Of a stretch of DNA of 64,000 nt, positions 9,552 through 19,520 are shown piece by piece (positions within the stretch are counted from its first letter, which is position 1; each line of letters begins with the position of its first letter). The notes under the pieces were generated by a model that saw nothing but the letters and a program-made list of their open reading frames with translations, searched no databases and had not been told where the DNA came from. Both the position numbers and the translations under genes were made by a program. This stretch comes from Impatiens glandulifera. Taxonomy: Eukaryota > Streptophyta > Magnoliopsida > Ericales > Balsaminaceae. Location of the stretch: positions 24,279,348-24,343,347 of the forward strand of contig NC_061870.1 of assembly GCF_907164915.1 (NCBI RefSeq). Direction: 5' to 3'.

Positions 9552-12500
9552 ATGATGGCAAGTGAGAACAATATAGGACATGGGATTGGAAGATTTGATG
9601 GGACATATTATGCCTTCTGGAGAATGCAGATTGAAGATTATCTCTATGAAAAGAAGCTTCATGTTCCTTTGAGTGAGAAACCAGAGAAGATGGATGAAGC
9701 TTAATGGAAACTCCTTGATAGACAGGTTTTGGGAGTTGTCCGATTGACGCTAGCCAAGACAGTTGCTCACAATGTAGCAAAGGAGAAGACCACCATGGGT
9801 CTGATGAAAGCTCTTTCTGATATGTATGAGAAACCATCTGCTAACAATAAGGTACACTTAATGAAAAGACTCTTTTACTTAAGAATGATTGATGGTACTT
9901 CTGTCACTACTCATTTGAATGAATTCAATACAATTGTGAATCAATTGTTATATGTTGAGATTGATTTTGGGGATGAAGTTAGTGCCCTGATTTTGTTAGC
10001 ATCTCTACCAAATAGTTGGGAACCTATGAGGGCAACAATTAGTAATTCAGTTGGAAATGCTAAACTGAAATTTGTTGAAGTTAGAGATCGTATTCTTGCT
10101 GAAGAGGTTCGTAAAATTGATTCTAGTGAAACATTCAAAGATTCTGCTCTGAATGTGGAAAACAGAGGAAGAGGTAATGATAGAAATTTCAACCGAGGTA
10201 AGAGCAGATCTATGTCAAGGAGCAGGAGGAGTCAGTCCAAGTCTGGGAGGACATTTGAGTGCTGGAATTGTGGTAAACATGGTCATCTAAAGAGAAACTG
10301 TAAAGCACCGAAGAAAAACGGTGATGATAAAAATGATGCAGCCAACGTTGTTACAGAATCTGTCACTGATGCGTTACTTCTGTCTGTTGATAGCCCGATA
10401 GATTCATGGGTTTTGGACTCAGGAGCGTCTTTCCACACCACTGCTCACAAAGAATTAATGGAGAATTATGTGGCTGGAAACTGTGGGAAAGTTTATCTCG
10501 CAGATGGTGAGCCACTAGATATTGTTGGCATTGGTGACATCAAATTGAAGATGGCAAATGGTTCTGTTTGGAAGATTAATAAGGTGAGACACATTCCAAG
10601 TTTAATGCGCAATTTGATCTCTGTTACACAACTTGATGAAGAAGGTCACAATTTCAGTTGTAGAAATGGTGCATGGAAGGTGACTAAAGGAGCAATTGTT
10701 GTTGCTCGAGGTCACAAAACTGGAACGTTATACACGACTTCAACTTGCAGAGAAACAGTTGTTGCTGTAATTGATGACTCGAAGAACAGTGAGCTATGGC
10801 ATTGCAGGTTAGGCCATATGAGCGAAAAAGGGATGAAAATTCTTTTAAAGAATGGACAGATTCCAGAATTGAAGTTTGTTGAACATCAGTTATGTGAAAA
10901 CTGCATTCTTGGAAAACAAAAACGGGTGAGTTTCATAAAAACTGGGAAGGAGCTCAAGAAAGAAAAACTAGAGTTGGTACACACCGATGTGTGGGGACCT
11001 GCACCTGTTTCTTCTATTGGCGGATCATACTACTATGTGACTTTTATAGATGATTCAACAAGAAAAGTATGGGTTTACTTTATGAAGCACAAGTCTGAAG
11101 TATTTGCTATTTTCAAGAAGTGGAAGGCTTTGGTTGAAAATGAAACAAATCAGAAAGTTAAGTGCTTAAGATCCGACAACGGAGGTGAATATATCAATTC
11201 AGATTTCAAAGAGTATTGTGCTGAGAATGGGATCAGTATGGTGAAGACTGTTCCCCGAACGCCTCAAGAGAATGGAGTAGCTGAAAGAATGAATCAAACA
11301 TTGAACGAGCGTACTAGAAGCATGAGATTGCATGTAGGGCTGCCTAAAACCTTCTAGGCAGAAGCTATTAATACTGCTGCCTATTTGATAAACAGGGGAC
11401 CCTCTATTCTTCTTGAATTCAGAATTCCTGAAGAAGCTTGGAGCAATAAAAAGGTAAACCTTTCTTATTTGAAAGTGTTTGGATGTTTATCATATGTTCA
11501 TATTAATGAATGTGATAGGAGCAAGCTTGATCCAAAGTCTAATAAATGTTTTTTCATTGGTTATGGTGATATCGAGTTTGGTTATCGTTTCTGGGATAAT
11601 CAAAATCGGAAGATCATTCGTAGCAGAAATGTTATCTTCAATGAACAGGTTCTCTACAAAGATTGTGTTGGGAAGACATCAGGTGGTGATTCCAAGTTAG
11701 AAGAGACTGGTACAATCGATTTGAGAGATTTTTCAGCTGAATATATACCGACTGTCGAAGAAGAACAATGTGTTGTTGAAGATGAAATCGTTGAGAACGT
11801 GGCCCCAGAGGTAAATCAGCAAACACCGGTTATACAGTTGAGAAGATCATCAAGGAATCGAAAACCAGTTGAGAGGTGGTCTCCATCTCTAAACTATATC
11901 TTGTTGACAGATAGAGGTGAACCTGAATGCTATGAGGAAGCAATACAATCTGATGAATCGGTTAAGTGGGAGTCTACGATGAAAGATGAGATGGACTCTT
12001 TGATGTTGAATCAGACTTGGGAGCTCACTGAGCTACCAAATGGAAAGAAAGCACTTCACAACAAATGAATCTTCAGGATTAAAGAAGAACATGATAAAAC
12101 CATGAGGTACAAGGCAAGATTGGTTGTGAAAGGATTTCAATAGAAAGAAGGTATTGACTATAATGAGATCTTCTCTCCAGTAGTTAAATTGATGACAATC
12201 AGAACTATTTTGAGTTTGGTTGTGAAAGAAGACCTTCATCTTCAATAAATGGATGTCAAAACTGCTCTTCTTCATGGTGATTTAGATGAAGAGATTTACA
12301 TGCGACAACCAGAAGGATTTGAAATCAAAGGAAAAGATGAGCTTGTGTGCAAGCTTCAAAAGAGTCTGTATGGTTTGAAACAGGCTCCAAGGCAATGGTA
12401 CAAGAAGTTCGATAGCTTCATGAAAAGTAACAATTTTTTGAGGTGTGAAGCTGATCATTGCTTCTATATCAAGAGGTTTGATAAATCGTACATTATTCTT

Positions 12501-13463
12501 CTTCTCTACGTTGATGACATGTTGATTGCTGGAGCAAGCTTGTATGAGATTAACAAGCTCAAGAAAGAGTTGTCTGAAAAGTTTGCAATGAAGGATTTGG
12601 GTGCTGCTAAACAAATCCTTGGGATGAGAATTTTCAGGGATGAAGAAGTTCTCAAGCTTTCACAAGAAGAATATGTGAAGAAAATTCTTAGCAGGTTCAA
12701 CTTGTATGATGCAAAACCAGTTACTACCCCCTTAGCTAGTCACTTCAGACTATCTAAAGATCAGTCGCCTTCAACAGAGGAGGAGAAAAATTACATGGCC
12801 ACTGTTCCGTATGCCTCTGCCATTGGTTGTATTATGTATGCGATGGTTTGCACAAGACCAGACATAGCACATGCAGTGGGAGTTGTTAGCAGATTCATGA
12901 GCAATCCGGGTAGACAACATTGGGAAGCAGTAAAGTGGATACTACGATACTTAAGAGGAAGTACGGGTCTCGCTTTGTGTTTTCGAAAGTCTAATATGGG
13001 TTTAGAAGGATATGTTGATGCTGACAATGGTGGTGATGTTGATAGTAGGAAGAGCACAACAGGGTACATTTATACTCTGGGAGGTACTGCAATCAGTTGG
13101 GTATCAAAATTGCAGAAGATTGTTGCTCTTTCTAGTTATGAGGCAGAGTATGTTGCTGTGACAGAAGCTGCTAAGGAGATGATGTGGTTACAACCCTTTT
13201 TGCGAGAATTGGGTCAAGACTACGAGGGAAGTGTGTTGTGATGCGACAGTCAGAGTGCCATTCATTTGGCAAAGAATCCTGTTTATCATGGCAGGACAAA
13301 GCATATACAGGTTCGTTATCATTTCATTCGGTCAGCTTTAGAAGATGGAGTATTAGCTCTTGAGAAGATTCCCGGGAGTGAGAATCCAGCTGATATGTTG
13401 ACGAAAGCCGTGACAAATGAGAAACTGAAGTTGTGTGCAACTTCAGTTGGTCTTCTTCGTTAA
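9552..13463 (+). pseudogene. Copia Gag-Pol polyprotein, six in-frame stops
   Basis: The chosen start is ATG 9552, first of a pair, 38 bp after the primer site. The frame is unbroken by frameshifts for about 1,300 codons, but stops occur at 9702, 11355, 12066, 12141, 12246 and 13239. Visible parts are: Gag to about 10250; CCHC knuckle CWNCGKHGHLKRNC near 10260; protease DSGASFHTT near 10417; the integrase zinc region with LWHCRLGHM near 10795 and CENC near 10896; the integrase triad in HTDVWG, SDNGGEY and PQENGVAER; reverse transcriptase with MDVKTALLHG and YVDD near 12508; RNase H with SSYEAEY; and CDSQSAIHLAKNP near 13242. Four stops fall at conserved Trp or Gln positions and fit C-to-T or G-to-A changes. 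Two stops (9702 and 13239) also occur in the decayed copy at 55.8-60.0 kb. Confidence 0.93.
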
Positions 13464-13525
13464 GACACCGAATGGAAAGCCACTACCGATCGAGAGATGA
13501 TGAAGTTAGTCTCCAAGTGGGAGAT

Positions 13526-13893
13526 TGTTGAGTTATGGAGCCTACACTTATAATAAACTCTACATTGTTAATTAGAGTTTATTGGGTTTATCTTTTTTGG
13601 TTTTGGGCTTGGGCCTGACCAAAGTTATTTAGGTTTATTACCTGAATGTTTACCCTATAAATATGTAATTATTAAGGGTTTACATTGTATAGACAGAATT
13701 CTAGAGAGATAAAGTGTGAGGCAAAAACTCTGTATTCCTTCTTCTTCTTCATAGTAAATCTGGTGGTGGCTGAAGTGGATGTAGCTCAATTTGAGTGAAC
13801 CACTATAAATCTGTGTGTTCTTGTGTTCTTCTTTCTTGTGTTTTTACAGATTGTTTTCAAGCTGGTAGGATTTGGGAGATACAAATCCTAACA
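13526..13893 (+). repeat. 3' LTR of copia copy 1
   Basis: This is the complete 368-bp LTR, with CCCTATAAATATG as a likely TATA box near 13656 and TG...CA ends. It is the reference for the truncated 5' LTR and for the LTR at 59687-60044. Confidence 0.92.
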
Positions 13894-14203
13894 TCATTTT
13901 CTAACCGACCAACACCGCTCTAACCTATTTAACTCTATTCAAACCGGACCGCCAGGTTACAAAAACCGACCCATCAATCTTCAAACCTTCATCATCCGAA
14001 ACCGGTTCTGCCTATCATACAAGTGTGCTGCTTCAACCTGAAACAAACCTCTTCCGCGCTTGAACCTAGTTCAAGGGTTTGTGACAGTTTGTGTAGTATT
14101 GAAACCCCGGTGTTAATCTCTAACCGGATTAACCACCACCCTTTGAGTGAGACGCGCTGACCGGCCCAACCCCGGTCCTTCAGCCGCTACCTAGATCCTA
14201 ACA

Positions 14204-14640
14204 TAAATAATAATAAATATCATTAATTTAATTACAAAATTTTAGTAGAAAAAAGATAGTAGGTAACAAATGTCAGTAACTACAGATACTTCATATCAGT
14301 AACGACTATATGAAGTCGTTACTGATATTACATATCAAGTAATGGTTTTATAATGTCGTTACAAGATATATATTATCTGCAACGGTTATTAGAAATGTCG
14401 TTACTATACCATAGTTTTTTTTACCATTTTTCAAATAATGGTATTAGTAACGACTCTAAGAAATGTTGTTACAAATAGTATGGAAATATCTGTAACGATT
14501 TTCCAAAGAACCGTTACAGATACTATGTCAAAGGTATTTATAACGGCTCTTTAAAATACCGTTAAAAATAATATAAAAGTATCTGTAACAATTTTTTGAA
14601 ATGTCATTACAAATAGTATATAAGTATCTATATAGGAAGA
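14204..14640. repeat. Inverted and direct GTAACG-type repeats, CACTA-like subterminal region
   Basis: About 14 short copies of TCTGTAACGA or its complement TCGTTACAGA, with variants, are spread over this stretch in both orientations. The best pair forms a perfect 14-bp stem (ATATCAGTAACGAC, 14293-14328, loop of 8). Dense short subterminal repeats of this type are typical of plant CACTA (En/Spm) elements. No CACTA terminus, target duplication or transposase is visible, so this is at most a fragment. The family call is inference. Confidence 0.4.
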
Positions 14641-14690
14641 GTGTTCACGTTATTAACATCCTATTAGCTCTGGCTTGTGATATGATTAAG

Positions 14691-14831
14691 TTAATAGCTT
14701 TTAAGGTAAATCTTAGATAGTCGAATTCTCAGTAGAAAGTCATCGCCAGCCTCGGAAGGCCGACCATCCTTGGTCTTGTCCTCTTGCAACAACGACTTAA
14801 TTGGAGGAGGCTCTTCCGAGAGGTGGTCCAT
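14691..14831 (-). CDS. Unidentified 46-residue ORF, possible gene fragment
   Basis: Reading leftward from ATG 14831 gives a hydrophilic peptide that begins MDHLSEEPPPIKSLLQED and ends RIRLSKIYLKSY before a TAA. Base composition is clearly richer in G and C than its surroundings and amino acid use looks protein-like. I do not recognise the family, see no partner exon, and cannot show it is expressed. It could be a captured exon in the CACTA-like region to its left or a remnant of a lost gene. Confidence 0.25.
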   Translation of the reverse strand: MDHLSEEPPPIKSLLQEDKTKDGRPSEAGDDFLLRIRLSKIYLKSY

Positions 14832-14976
14832 GCGCACATTTTATATTTCATACATTTATTTTATTTGGTAGGGTATTCATAGTCGACCAGTTTGATTAAT
14901 ATACTTAAAATGCTCATTTGTTACTAAAACTTATCATTTTTATAATTCAGAGTTCTTAGTGATATTCAAGTTTTTA

Positions 14977-15415
14977 TAATGCACGAGTAATAATATAAAA
15001 AATCGTAAAAAAAATTACGGATAACATTTTTAATTTTATTTTTAACCGTTTCAAGTTTATGGGTGGGTCAACCCACAATCCGACCCAAATATCCATTTAC
15101 TCAGCATCATTATATATATATATATATATAAATTAGTTAGTTAAAAAGATGAACTTATATTAATGTTAAAATGTCCCGCGTTCATCAAATTTGGTGTTGA
15201 ATTTAAAATATAAAGTCTTAGTAGCCTAGTTGATTGAATGGTTGTACTTGTTTTGTTAGGTTGCAAGTTCGAAACATACCTCTAGCATTTTTAATTTTAT
15301 TTTTAACCATTTTAAGTTTATGGACGGGTCAACCCACAATCCGACCCAAGTATCCAAATTAACCACGTCGAGAGGGACACTTTAAAAATTAAGCATCATT
15401 ATATATATAGAGAGA
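14977..15415 (-). mobile_element. Helitron-like element, 3' hairpin broken
   Basis: On the minus strand it starts A|TCTCTCTATATATA at 15416/15415, a TC terminus after an A as Helitrons show. It shares phrases with 39252-39768: GGGTCGGATTGTGGGTTGAC occurs twice, near 15340 and 15075, in both elements. It carries an internal tRNA-like piece (AGCCTAGTTGATTGAATGG and GGTTGCAAGTTCGAAAC, 15219-15276 plus strand). The right end keeps TATTACTCGTGCA but the second hairpin arm and CTAG are lost near 14980. It is non-autonomous and encodes no protein. Confidence 0.65.
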
Positions 15416-15784
15416 TTAAAGGCGTGACAGATTATTGGTAATACAGAAAGTTTAAAAAAATGTAATATTTTAATATTTGGAATCATGAGCTTTTGGGACT
15501 TTGGGTAAAGAGGTAGTGAAAATGAAAACCATAATTTCTTAAATTCAACTTATTAATACATAATCATTAAAATTAAGCAACTTTCATAATTTTTTTTTCT
15601 TTTTTTTTGGCTCCTAAAGACACCCATTTCTCAGATGATCAGTTTCCAAAAAAATCACTGGAAACTTGCTGTCTGATCTCTTCAACTACACTGAATGCAA
15701 AATACATACATATATAAATATATAAATATATATATATACCGTTTATTCTTTTAAAATTGATTTTAACGGATTAATTAAACTTAA
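15416..15784. other. AT-rich DNA downstream of the bZIP gene
   Basis: This is the 3' flank and probable 3' untranslated region of the bZIP gene (minus strand) with A/T tracts and a short (TA)n run at about 15709-15738. No other feature is visible. Confidence 0.5.
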
Positions 15785-16408
15785 TTATGTTACTAATGAT
15801 GACCATCTTGAATTATTAAGCTGTTGTTGTTGAAGTTCTTGGACCATCAAAATTTGGCGCAAAGCCCAAAGATTTTCCCTTAATCTCACCGACTCGGACC
15901 GGAACCGGTCGTTCTCTCTCCTAACGAAAACTGTTTGATGCAATACAGACTGCAGCCGGTTCGCTAGTTCCTTTTTCTCGGTTCTGAGCCGGTTCATTTG
16001 ATCACTCAAGTTATCCAAATGTTTCTGTTTCCTCTCGCGGGACCTCCTGGCCGAATCTCGATTTGATATCATTCGTTTAAGCCGTCGTTCATCAAGAACC
16101 GAACCCGGTTTTCCACATGAACCGGCCTTAATTTTTAGCCTGTCCAAGTGAACCGGACCGGTTTTCAATGTTCTGTCATGGGACCCATTTCCACGAATGT
16201 TCTTATTCTTGTCGGTATCCTCATCATCATCATCATCAATTATAACGCAAGATTTTTCTAAAGGAGATTGAGAAATGGCCGGTTCATTATTAGTGGTTTC
16301 TCCAAACGGGAGAAAGCCGAGAGAAGTTTCATAGCTTTCCCAAGCTGTGAAAAAACCGGTTTCGTTTCCCGGAAAATGGTATCCGAGCATTCCGTCAACG
16401 GCGAACAT
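15785..16408 (-). CDS. Group S-type bZIP transcription factor
   Basis: An intronless ORF encodes 207 residues from MFAVDGMLGYHF. The basic region lies at about residues 107-129 (ERRLKRMISNRDSARRSRER), with the invariant N-x7-R spacing. A leucine zipper follows, with Leu or similar residues at heptad spacing from HLDNLSDQMNRL onward. An acidic run of Asp lies near residues 58-64. Small intronless bZIPs of this form are group S factors, which bind ACGT-core DNA in the nucleus, usually as dimers with group C partners. The frame is open 47 codons further upstream (to 16549), but a TATA-like TTAAATA at 16485-16479 would start transcription inside that extension, so the inner ATG is preferred. The exact subgroup cannot be set from this sequence alone. 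Confidence 0.9.
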   Translation of the reverse strand: MFAVDGMLGYHFPGNETGFFTAWESYETSLGFLPFGETTNNEPAISQSPLEKSCVIIDDDDDEDTDKNKNIRGNGSHDRTLKTGPVHLDRLKIKAGSCGKPGSVLDERRLKRMISNRDSARRSRERKQKHLDNLSDQMNRLRTEKKELANRLQSVLHQTVFVRRENDRFRSESVRLRENLWALRQILMVQELQQQQLNNSRWSSLVT

Positions 16409-16478
16409 GGCCGGAAAACAACTTATAGTGTGGGAGGTGGGAGAGAGAAAAGGGGAGGAAGGACTGGAAGGGAATGGG

Positions 16479-16485
16479 TATTTAA
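16479..16485 (-). promoter_or_regulatory. Probable TATA box of the bZIP gene
   Basis: CCTTAAATACC on the minus strand lies 70 bp upstream of the chosen ATG. A CT-rich leader follows, as in many plant genes. This position argues against the longer ORF start at 16549. Confidence 0.5.
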
Positions 16486-16549
16486 GGTTGAGAATGTAGG
16501 TAGTGTTAGAGGGGTAATTCGGTAATTGACTAATTAACTTTTGAGTCAT

Positions 16550-16940
16550 TTTCCACTAATATTGATGGTGGGGGCAAATTACCTAAGTTTAATATTATAA
16601 GGTGGCCTCCACCCATTAGACTTGTAATTTGTAGCTTAGTCATGAAGAAAACAAAATTGATGGCTCCACCTAAGTGACTTGTGAAGCCACCGTGGCTGAC
16701 CATTTGTCTTCAATCGTATGTGCTTACATCATTTAAAAAACGGGAAATATTTAAAGAAAATTGACGGAAATTATGGATCAAAAATTGAATAGGAGCGAGA
16801 ATTTTTAGATTTTAAAAAATGACATCTTATTGGTAACTTTTTTTTTCCAATATATATATATATTTGACTCTGGTTATTTCTCTTATATTATCTATCATTC
16901 ATATTATTAGATTTAATTGATGTCTTATAACATTAAAATG
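16550..16940. other. bZIP promoter region and AT-rich spacer
   Basis: No ORF is supported. The region includes CCACCTAAGTGACTTGTG and a (TA)n run at about 16850-16863. It probably holds upstream control sequence of the bZIP gene. Confidence 0.4.
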
Positions 16941-17026
16941 AATGATAAATTCAACAAAAGGTTTTGTGAAAATAAGGTCACGAATCCTACGTTGCCTTGT
17001 CACGTGAGTAGGAGAGAGAAAAAAAA
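16941..17026 (+). repeat. Left terminal inverted repeat of the MULE
   Basis: The core GAAAATAAGGTCACGAATCC is matched by GAAAATAAGGCCACGAATTT on the minus strand at the right end. Both arms continue into GAGAGAAAAAA. Confidence 0.7.
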
Positions 17027-17029
17027 TCA

Positions 17030-17165
17030 TTATTTGTTTCTCTTGGCTACATTTGTTTCTCTTGGCTGCATTTCTTTCTCTCTCTGAAAATTCTTCGGCG
17101 TCATTTATTTCTCTTCTCCGGCTGCATTTATTTTTTCTCCGACTGCATTTATTTCTATCCATGAA
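17030..17165. repeat. Short CT-rich tandem repeats inside the MULE
   Basis: Several diverged units of the type GGCTGCATTTATTTCTCTT are repeated with a period of about 20-30 bp. No protein is supported; the open frame on the minus strand here only reflects the repeat. Confidence 0.55.
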
Positions 17166-17439
17166 ACTTCTCAATAATATCGTTTATAAGGATCTAAATT
17201 ATTTGTTTTAAGTTTTTATAGATCTTGGGTTTAAATTTTACAAATCTATTTATTTACAGATCTAATTTATTTAGCTCTATTTAGATTTATTTAGGGATTT
17301 ATTTCAGTTCATTTTTTTATGATTTAACTTTTAGGAAACTAGCATTGTCGAAGCACCGAACTTAAATAACTCAGTAGATGAAGAATTGAACCTGAATAAA
17401 TCTACCCCCGTTGAACCCAAAAGGTACCTGAAAGGATGG

Positions 17440-18055
17440 TTTCTTGTTCCGAAATCATAATTTCTTGTCCCGAAATTATGGTTTCGGGACCTGATTGTTG
17501 ATGGTTAAAAAAAGCTAGTATTGGAACCCATGAAGGTCGTTTCGAGACCCTTAAGGGTGTTTTCGGGACATAATTTCTTGTCCCGAAATGAATGTTTCTT
17601 GTCCCGAAATCGTGGTTTACTTTAACGAAACCATACCATAATTTCTTGTCCCGAAAGGGTGTTGTCGGGACCTGAAAGGGTGGTTTGGGGACATAATATG
17701 AATGTTTCTTGTCCCAAAATGGTATTTTCGGGACATGAATGATTGTTTTTTGTCCCAAAATGGTATTTTCGGGACATTAATGGTTGGTTTCAGGACCCGA
17801 AAGGGTAGTTTCGGGACCTAAAATTGTGGTTTCAGGACCCGAAAGGTTGGTTTAGGTACACAATATGTTGATTTTTTGTCCCAAAACCCTAGTTTCGGGA
17901 CCCAAAATGGTGGTTTTGGTACATAATATGAATGTTTCTTTTCCCGAAACCTTCTTTCAGGATAAGAAATTATGGTTTCAGGGCCCAAAAGGGTGATTTC
18001 AGGACCTGAAAGTGTTGTTTCGGGACCTAAAAGAGTGATTTCAGGACGTATTTCT
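17440..18055. repeat. Minisatellite array, GGTTTCGGGACCTGAAAGG orientation
   Basis: Some 20-25 diverged units mix GGTTTCGGGACCTGAAAGG with AATGTTTCTTGTCCCGAAAT and ACATAATATGAATG spacers. The array ends just before the FAR1 fragment. The partner array at 18608-19170 has the reverse orientation. Confidence 0.85.
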
Positions 18056-18098
18056 TACAGTTACACTTAATTTTTGTAGTCGCATTCCTAGTGTTGAA

Positions 18099-18404
18099 AT
18101 GACATTTTCCTCCGAAGAACAACTTCTTGAATTCTACACATCATATTCCCACTTAACTAGATTCGGCATTACCAAGTTAGGGAGCAAAAATGTAGGTGGT
18201 AAGAGGAAATACTTCAGCATTGGTTGCGCCAAGAGTTTTATGAAAAAATCGAAGGCCAAAAATAAGTTTCATCAGCCCAGACCAATAACGAAGACAAATT
18301 GTAAAGCAAAGATTAATGTTGTTATTTGGAATGAAGGAGAATATGTGATAACAAGTATTTGTCTTCACAGCCTATTGACTTCACAGCCTCTTTTTGTTCA
18401 TTAG
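18099..18404 (+). pseudogene. FAR1/MULE-type DNA-binding domain fragment
   Basis: The 101-residue ORF has the pattern of the FAR1 zinc-finger (WRKY-GCM1-like) domain: FSSEEQLLEFYTSYSHLTRFGITKL at the start, then GKRKYFSIGCAK, then TNCKAKINVV and GEYVITSICLHS. The last segment should carry a His-x-His pair after the Cys (HNH in the family) and instead has degenerated. No transposase core, SWIM finger or following exon is visible. It is most likely the remains of the element's own transposase N-terminus, lying in the gap between the two inverted minisatellite arrays. It could be a captured host FAR1-like exon instead. Confidence 0.65.
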
Positions 18405-18607
18405 ACAGCAGTTGAAGAAGATTGAAAAGGCCAAAAGACGAGGTCCTCGTTAAAAATAAGTTGTGGGGGGCTGCTTTGGGGTCTGTTGCTTTGGGCGCTA
18501 CTTTGGTTTCTTGGGCCGCATTCCTTTTACGTTTATTCACTCTACAAAAACAAAAAGATAAGTATTTAAAAACCATGAAGTAGATAAGCAAATAAATGAA
18601 TCATTTA
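18405..18607. other. MULE interior between FAR1 fragment and right array
   Basis: On the minus strand a stretch reads NKRKRNAAQETKVAPKATD with several repeats of GCTTTGGG-like DNA. No reliable coding region is seen. Confidence 0.4.
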
Positions 18608-19170
18608 TTATCCCGAAACTACCCTTTTGGGTCCTGAAACCATCTTTATTGTGTCCCGAAACCACCCTTTCAGGTCTTGAAACTAGGGTTTTGGGACAAA
18701 AAATCAACATATTGTGTCCCGAAACCAACCATTCTTGTCCCGAAAATACCCTTTCGGGACAAGAAACCACCCTTTTGGGTCCCAAAACCACCCTTTTGGG
18801 TCCCGAAACCACCCTTTAAGGTCTCAAAATCACCATTTTGGGTCCCGAAACCACTCTTTCGGGTCCCCAAACCACCTTTTCAGGTCCTGAAACCAACCAT
18901 TCATGTCCCGAAAATATTATTTCGGGACAAAAACCAACCATTCATGTCCTGAAACCACTCTTTTGAGTCCCGAAATACAATATTCTTGTCCTGAAATCAC
19001 CAATTTCGGGACAAAAACCACCCTTTTAGGTCTCGAAACCAACCATTCTTATCCTGAAATCACCAATTTTGGGACAAGAAATCAAACCTTTCGGGAGACA
19101 ATATGCAGCCAATTAGACAATCAATAGTTGTTTCGGGATAATATGCATCTAATAAAGGTTTCGGGACATA
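18608..19170. repeat. Minisatellite array, CCCGAAACCACCCTTTCGGG orientation
   Basis: About 20 diverged units of GGTCCCGAAACCACCCTTT mix with CAACCATTCTTGTCCCGAAA. It is the inverted counterpart of 17440-18055. Open frames on both strands here (PKPPFWVPKPPF and GGFGTQKGGFGTQ) are products of the repeat and not genes. Confidence 0.85.
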
Positions 19171-19204
19171 ATATATCAAAAACGTTTCTAAAAGATACGA
19201 TGTC

Positions 19205-19520
19205 TTATTTACCTTGGAGTCCTTGGAGATCTTGGAGATGTTGGAGTCTTGCATGACGATGTACCTGGACCACCAGCCTAAAAAAAGAGTAGTATGAACC
19301 CTTGACCACCATAAATCTAAATGAAGTGAAAGATACACGAAGGAGACCTACCATTTTCGATCGGAAGACGATGAAGAAAGGAGAAGAAGTTGGGGATGCC
19401 AGAGAGCCAAATCGCCAGAGAAGAAAGAAAAAAAAGATCGCCGCGCCGGAAATGAGAAATAAAAAGAAGAAAGAGGAGGAGGAAGAAAAAGGGGAGAAAA
19501 ACTGAAACTTTATTTTATTT
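19205..19520 (-). other. CT-rich leader-like segment inside the MULE
   Basis: On the minus strand a CT-rich run with GCGCGGCGATC leads to AAAATGGTAGGTCTCC near 19352 and later GACTCCAAGGTAAAT, a good splice-donor context. This could be the element's own promoter and first exon or a captured host leader. No domain is recognisable in the open frame. Confidence 0.35.

Larger units (their letters stand above)
9197..13893 (+). mobile_element. Ty1/copia retrotransposon, near full length, inactivated
   Basis: LTRs lie at 9197-9511 and 13526-13893 (TGTTGAG...CTAACA). The initiator tRNA-Met primer site (TGGTATCAGAGC) starts at 9514 and a purine tract AAGTGGGAGA precedes the 3' LTR. The flanks CCATT and TCATT are a 5-bp target duplication with one change. 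The uninterrupted site is visible in the sister solo LTR near 4797-4806, which confirms the junctions. The 5' LTR is 53 bp shorter than the 3' LTR because of a deletion just after the TATA box region. One open frame of Gag-Pol runs from 9552 to 13463 but holds six stops. Domain order is protease, integrase, reverse transcriptase, RNase H, which defines copia. The style resembles the TNT1-94 group. Confidence 0.95.
8202..14203 (+). mobile_element. Solo LTR, family A copy 2, split by a copia element
   Basis: It begins TGTTAGATAAAATTAG and ends CTAGATCCTAACA, and is flanked by a perfect 5-bp target duplication, TAAAT (8197-8201 and 14204-14208). Removing the copia insert at 9197-13893 leaves about 1.3 kb that aligns over its length to the minus strand of 4494-5808. 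A TATA-like CTATAAAAGG occurs near 8852. No internal retroviral domain belongs to this family here. The nested order is therefore clear: LTR insertion, loss of the internal region, then copia insertion. Confidence 0.9.

Noticed and set aside
16409..16549. N-terminal extension of the bZIP ORF by 47 codons
   Set aside because: A TATA-like site at 16479-16485 and a CT-rich leader fall inside it, and the extension looks like translated leader.
18537..19127. Overlapping open frames with repeated PKPPFWV or GGFGTQ peptides
   Set aside because: They exist on both strands because the minisatellite unit has no stop in several frames; no domain is present.
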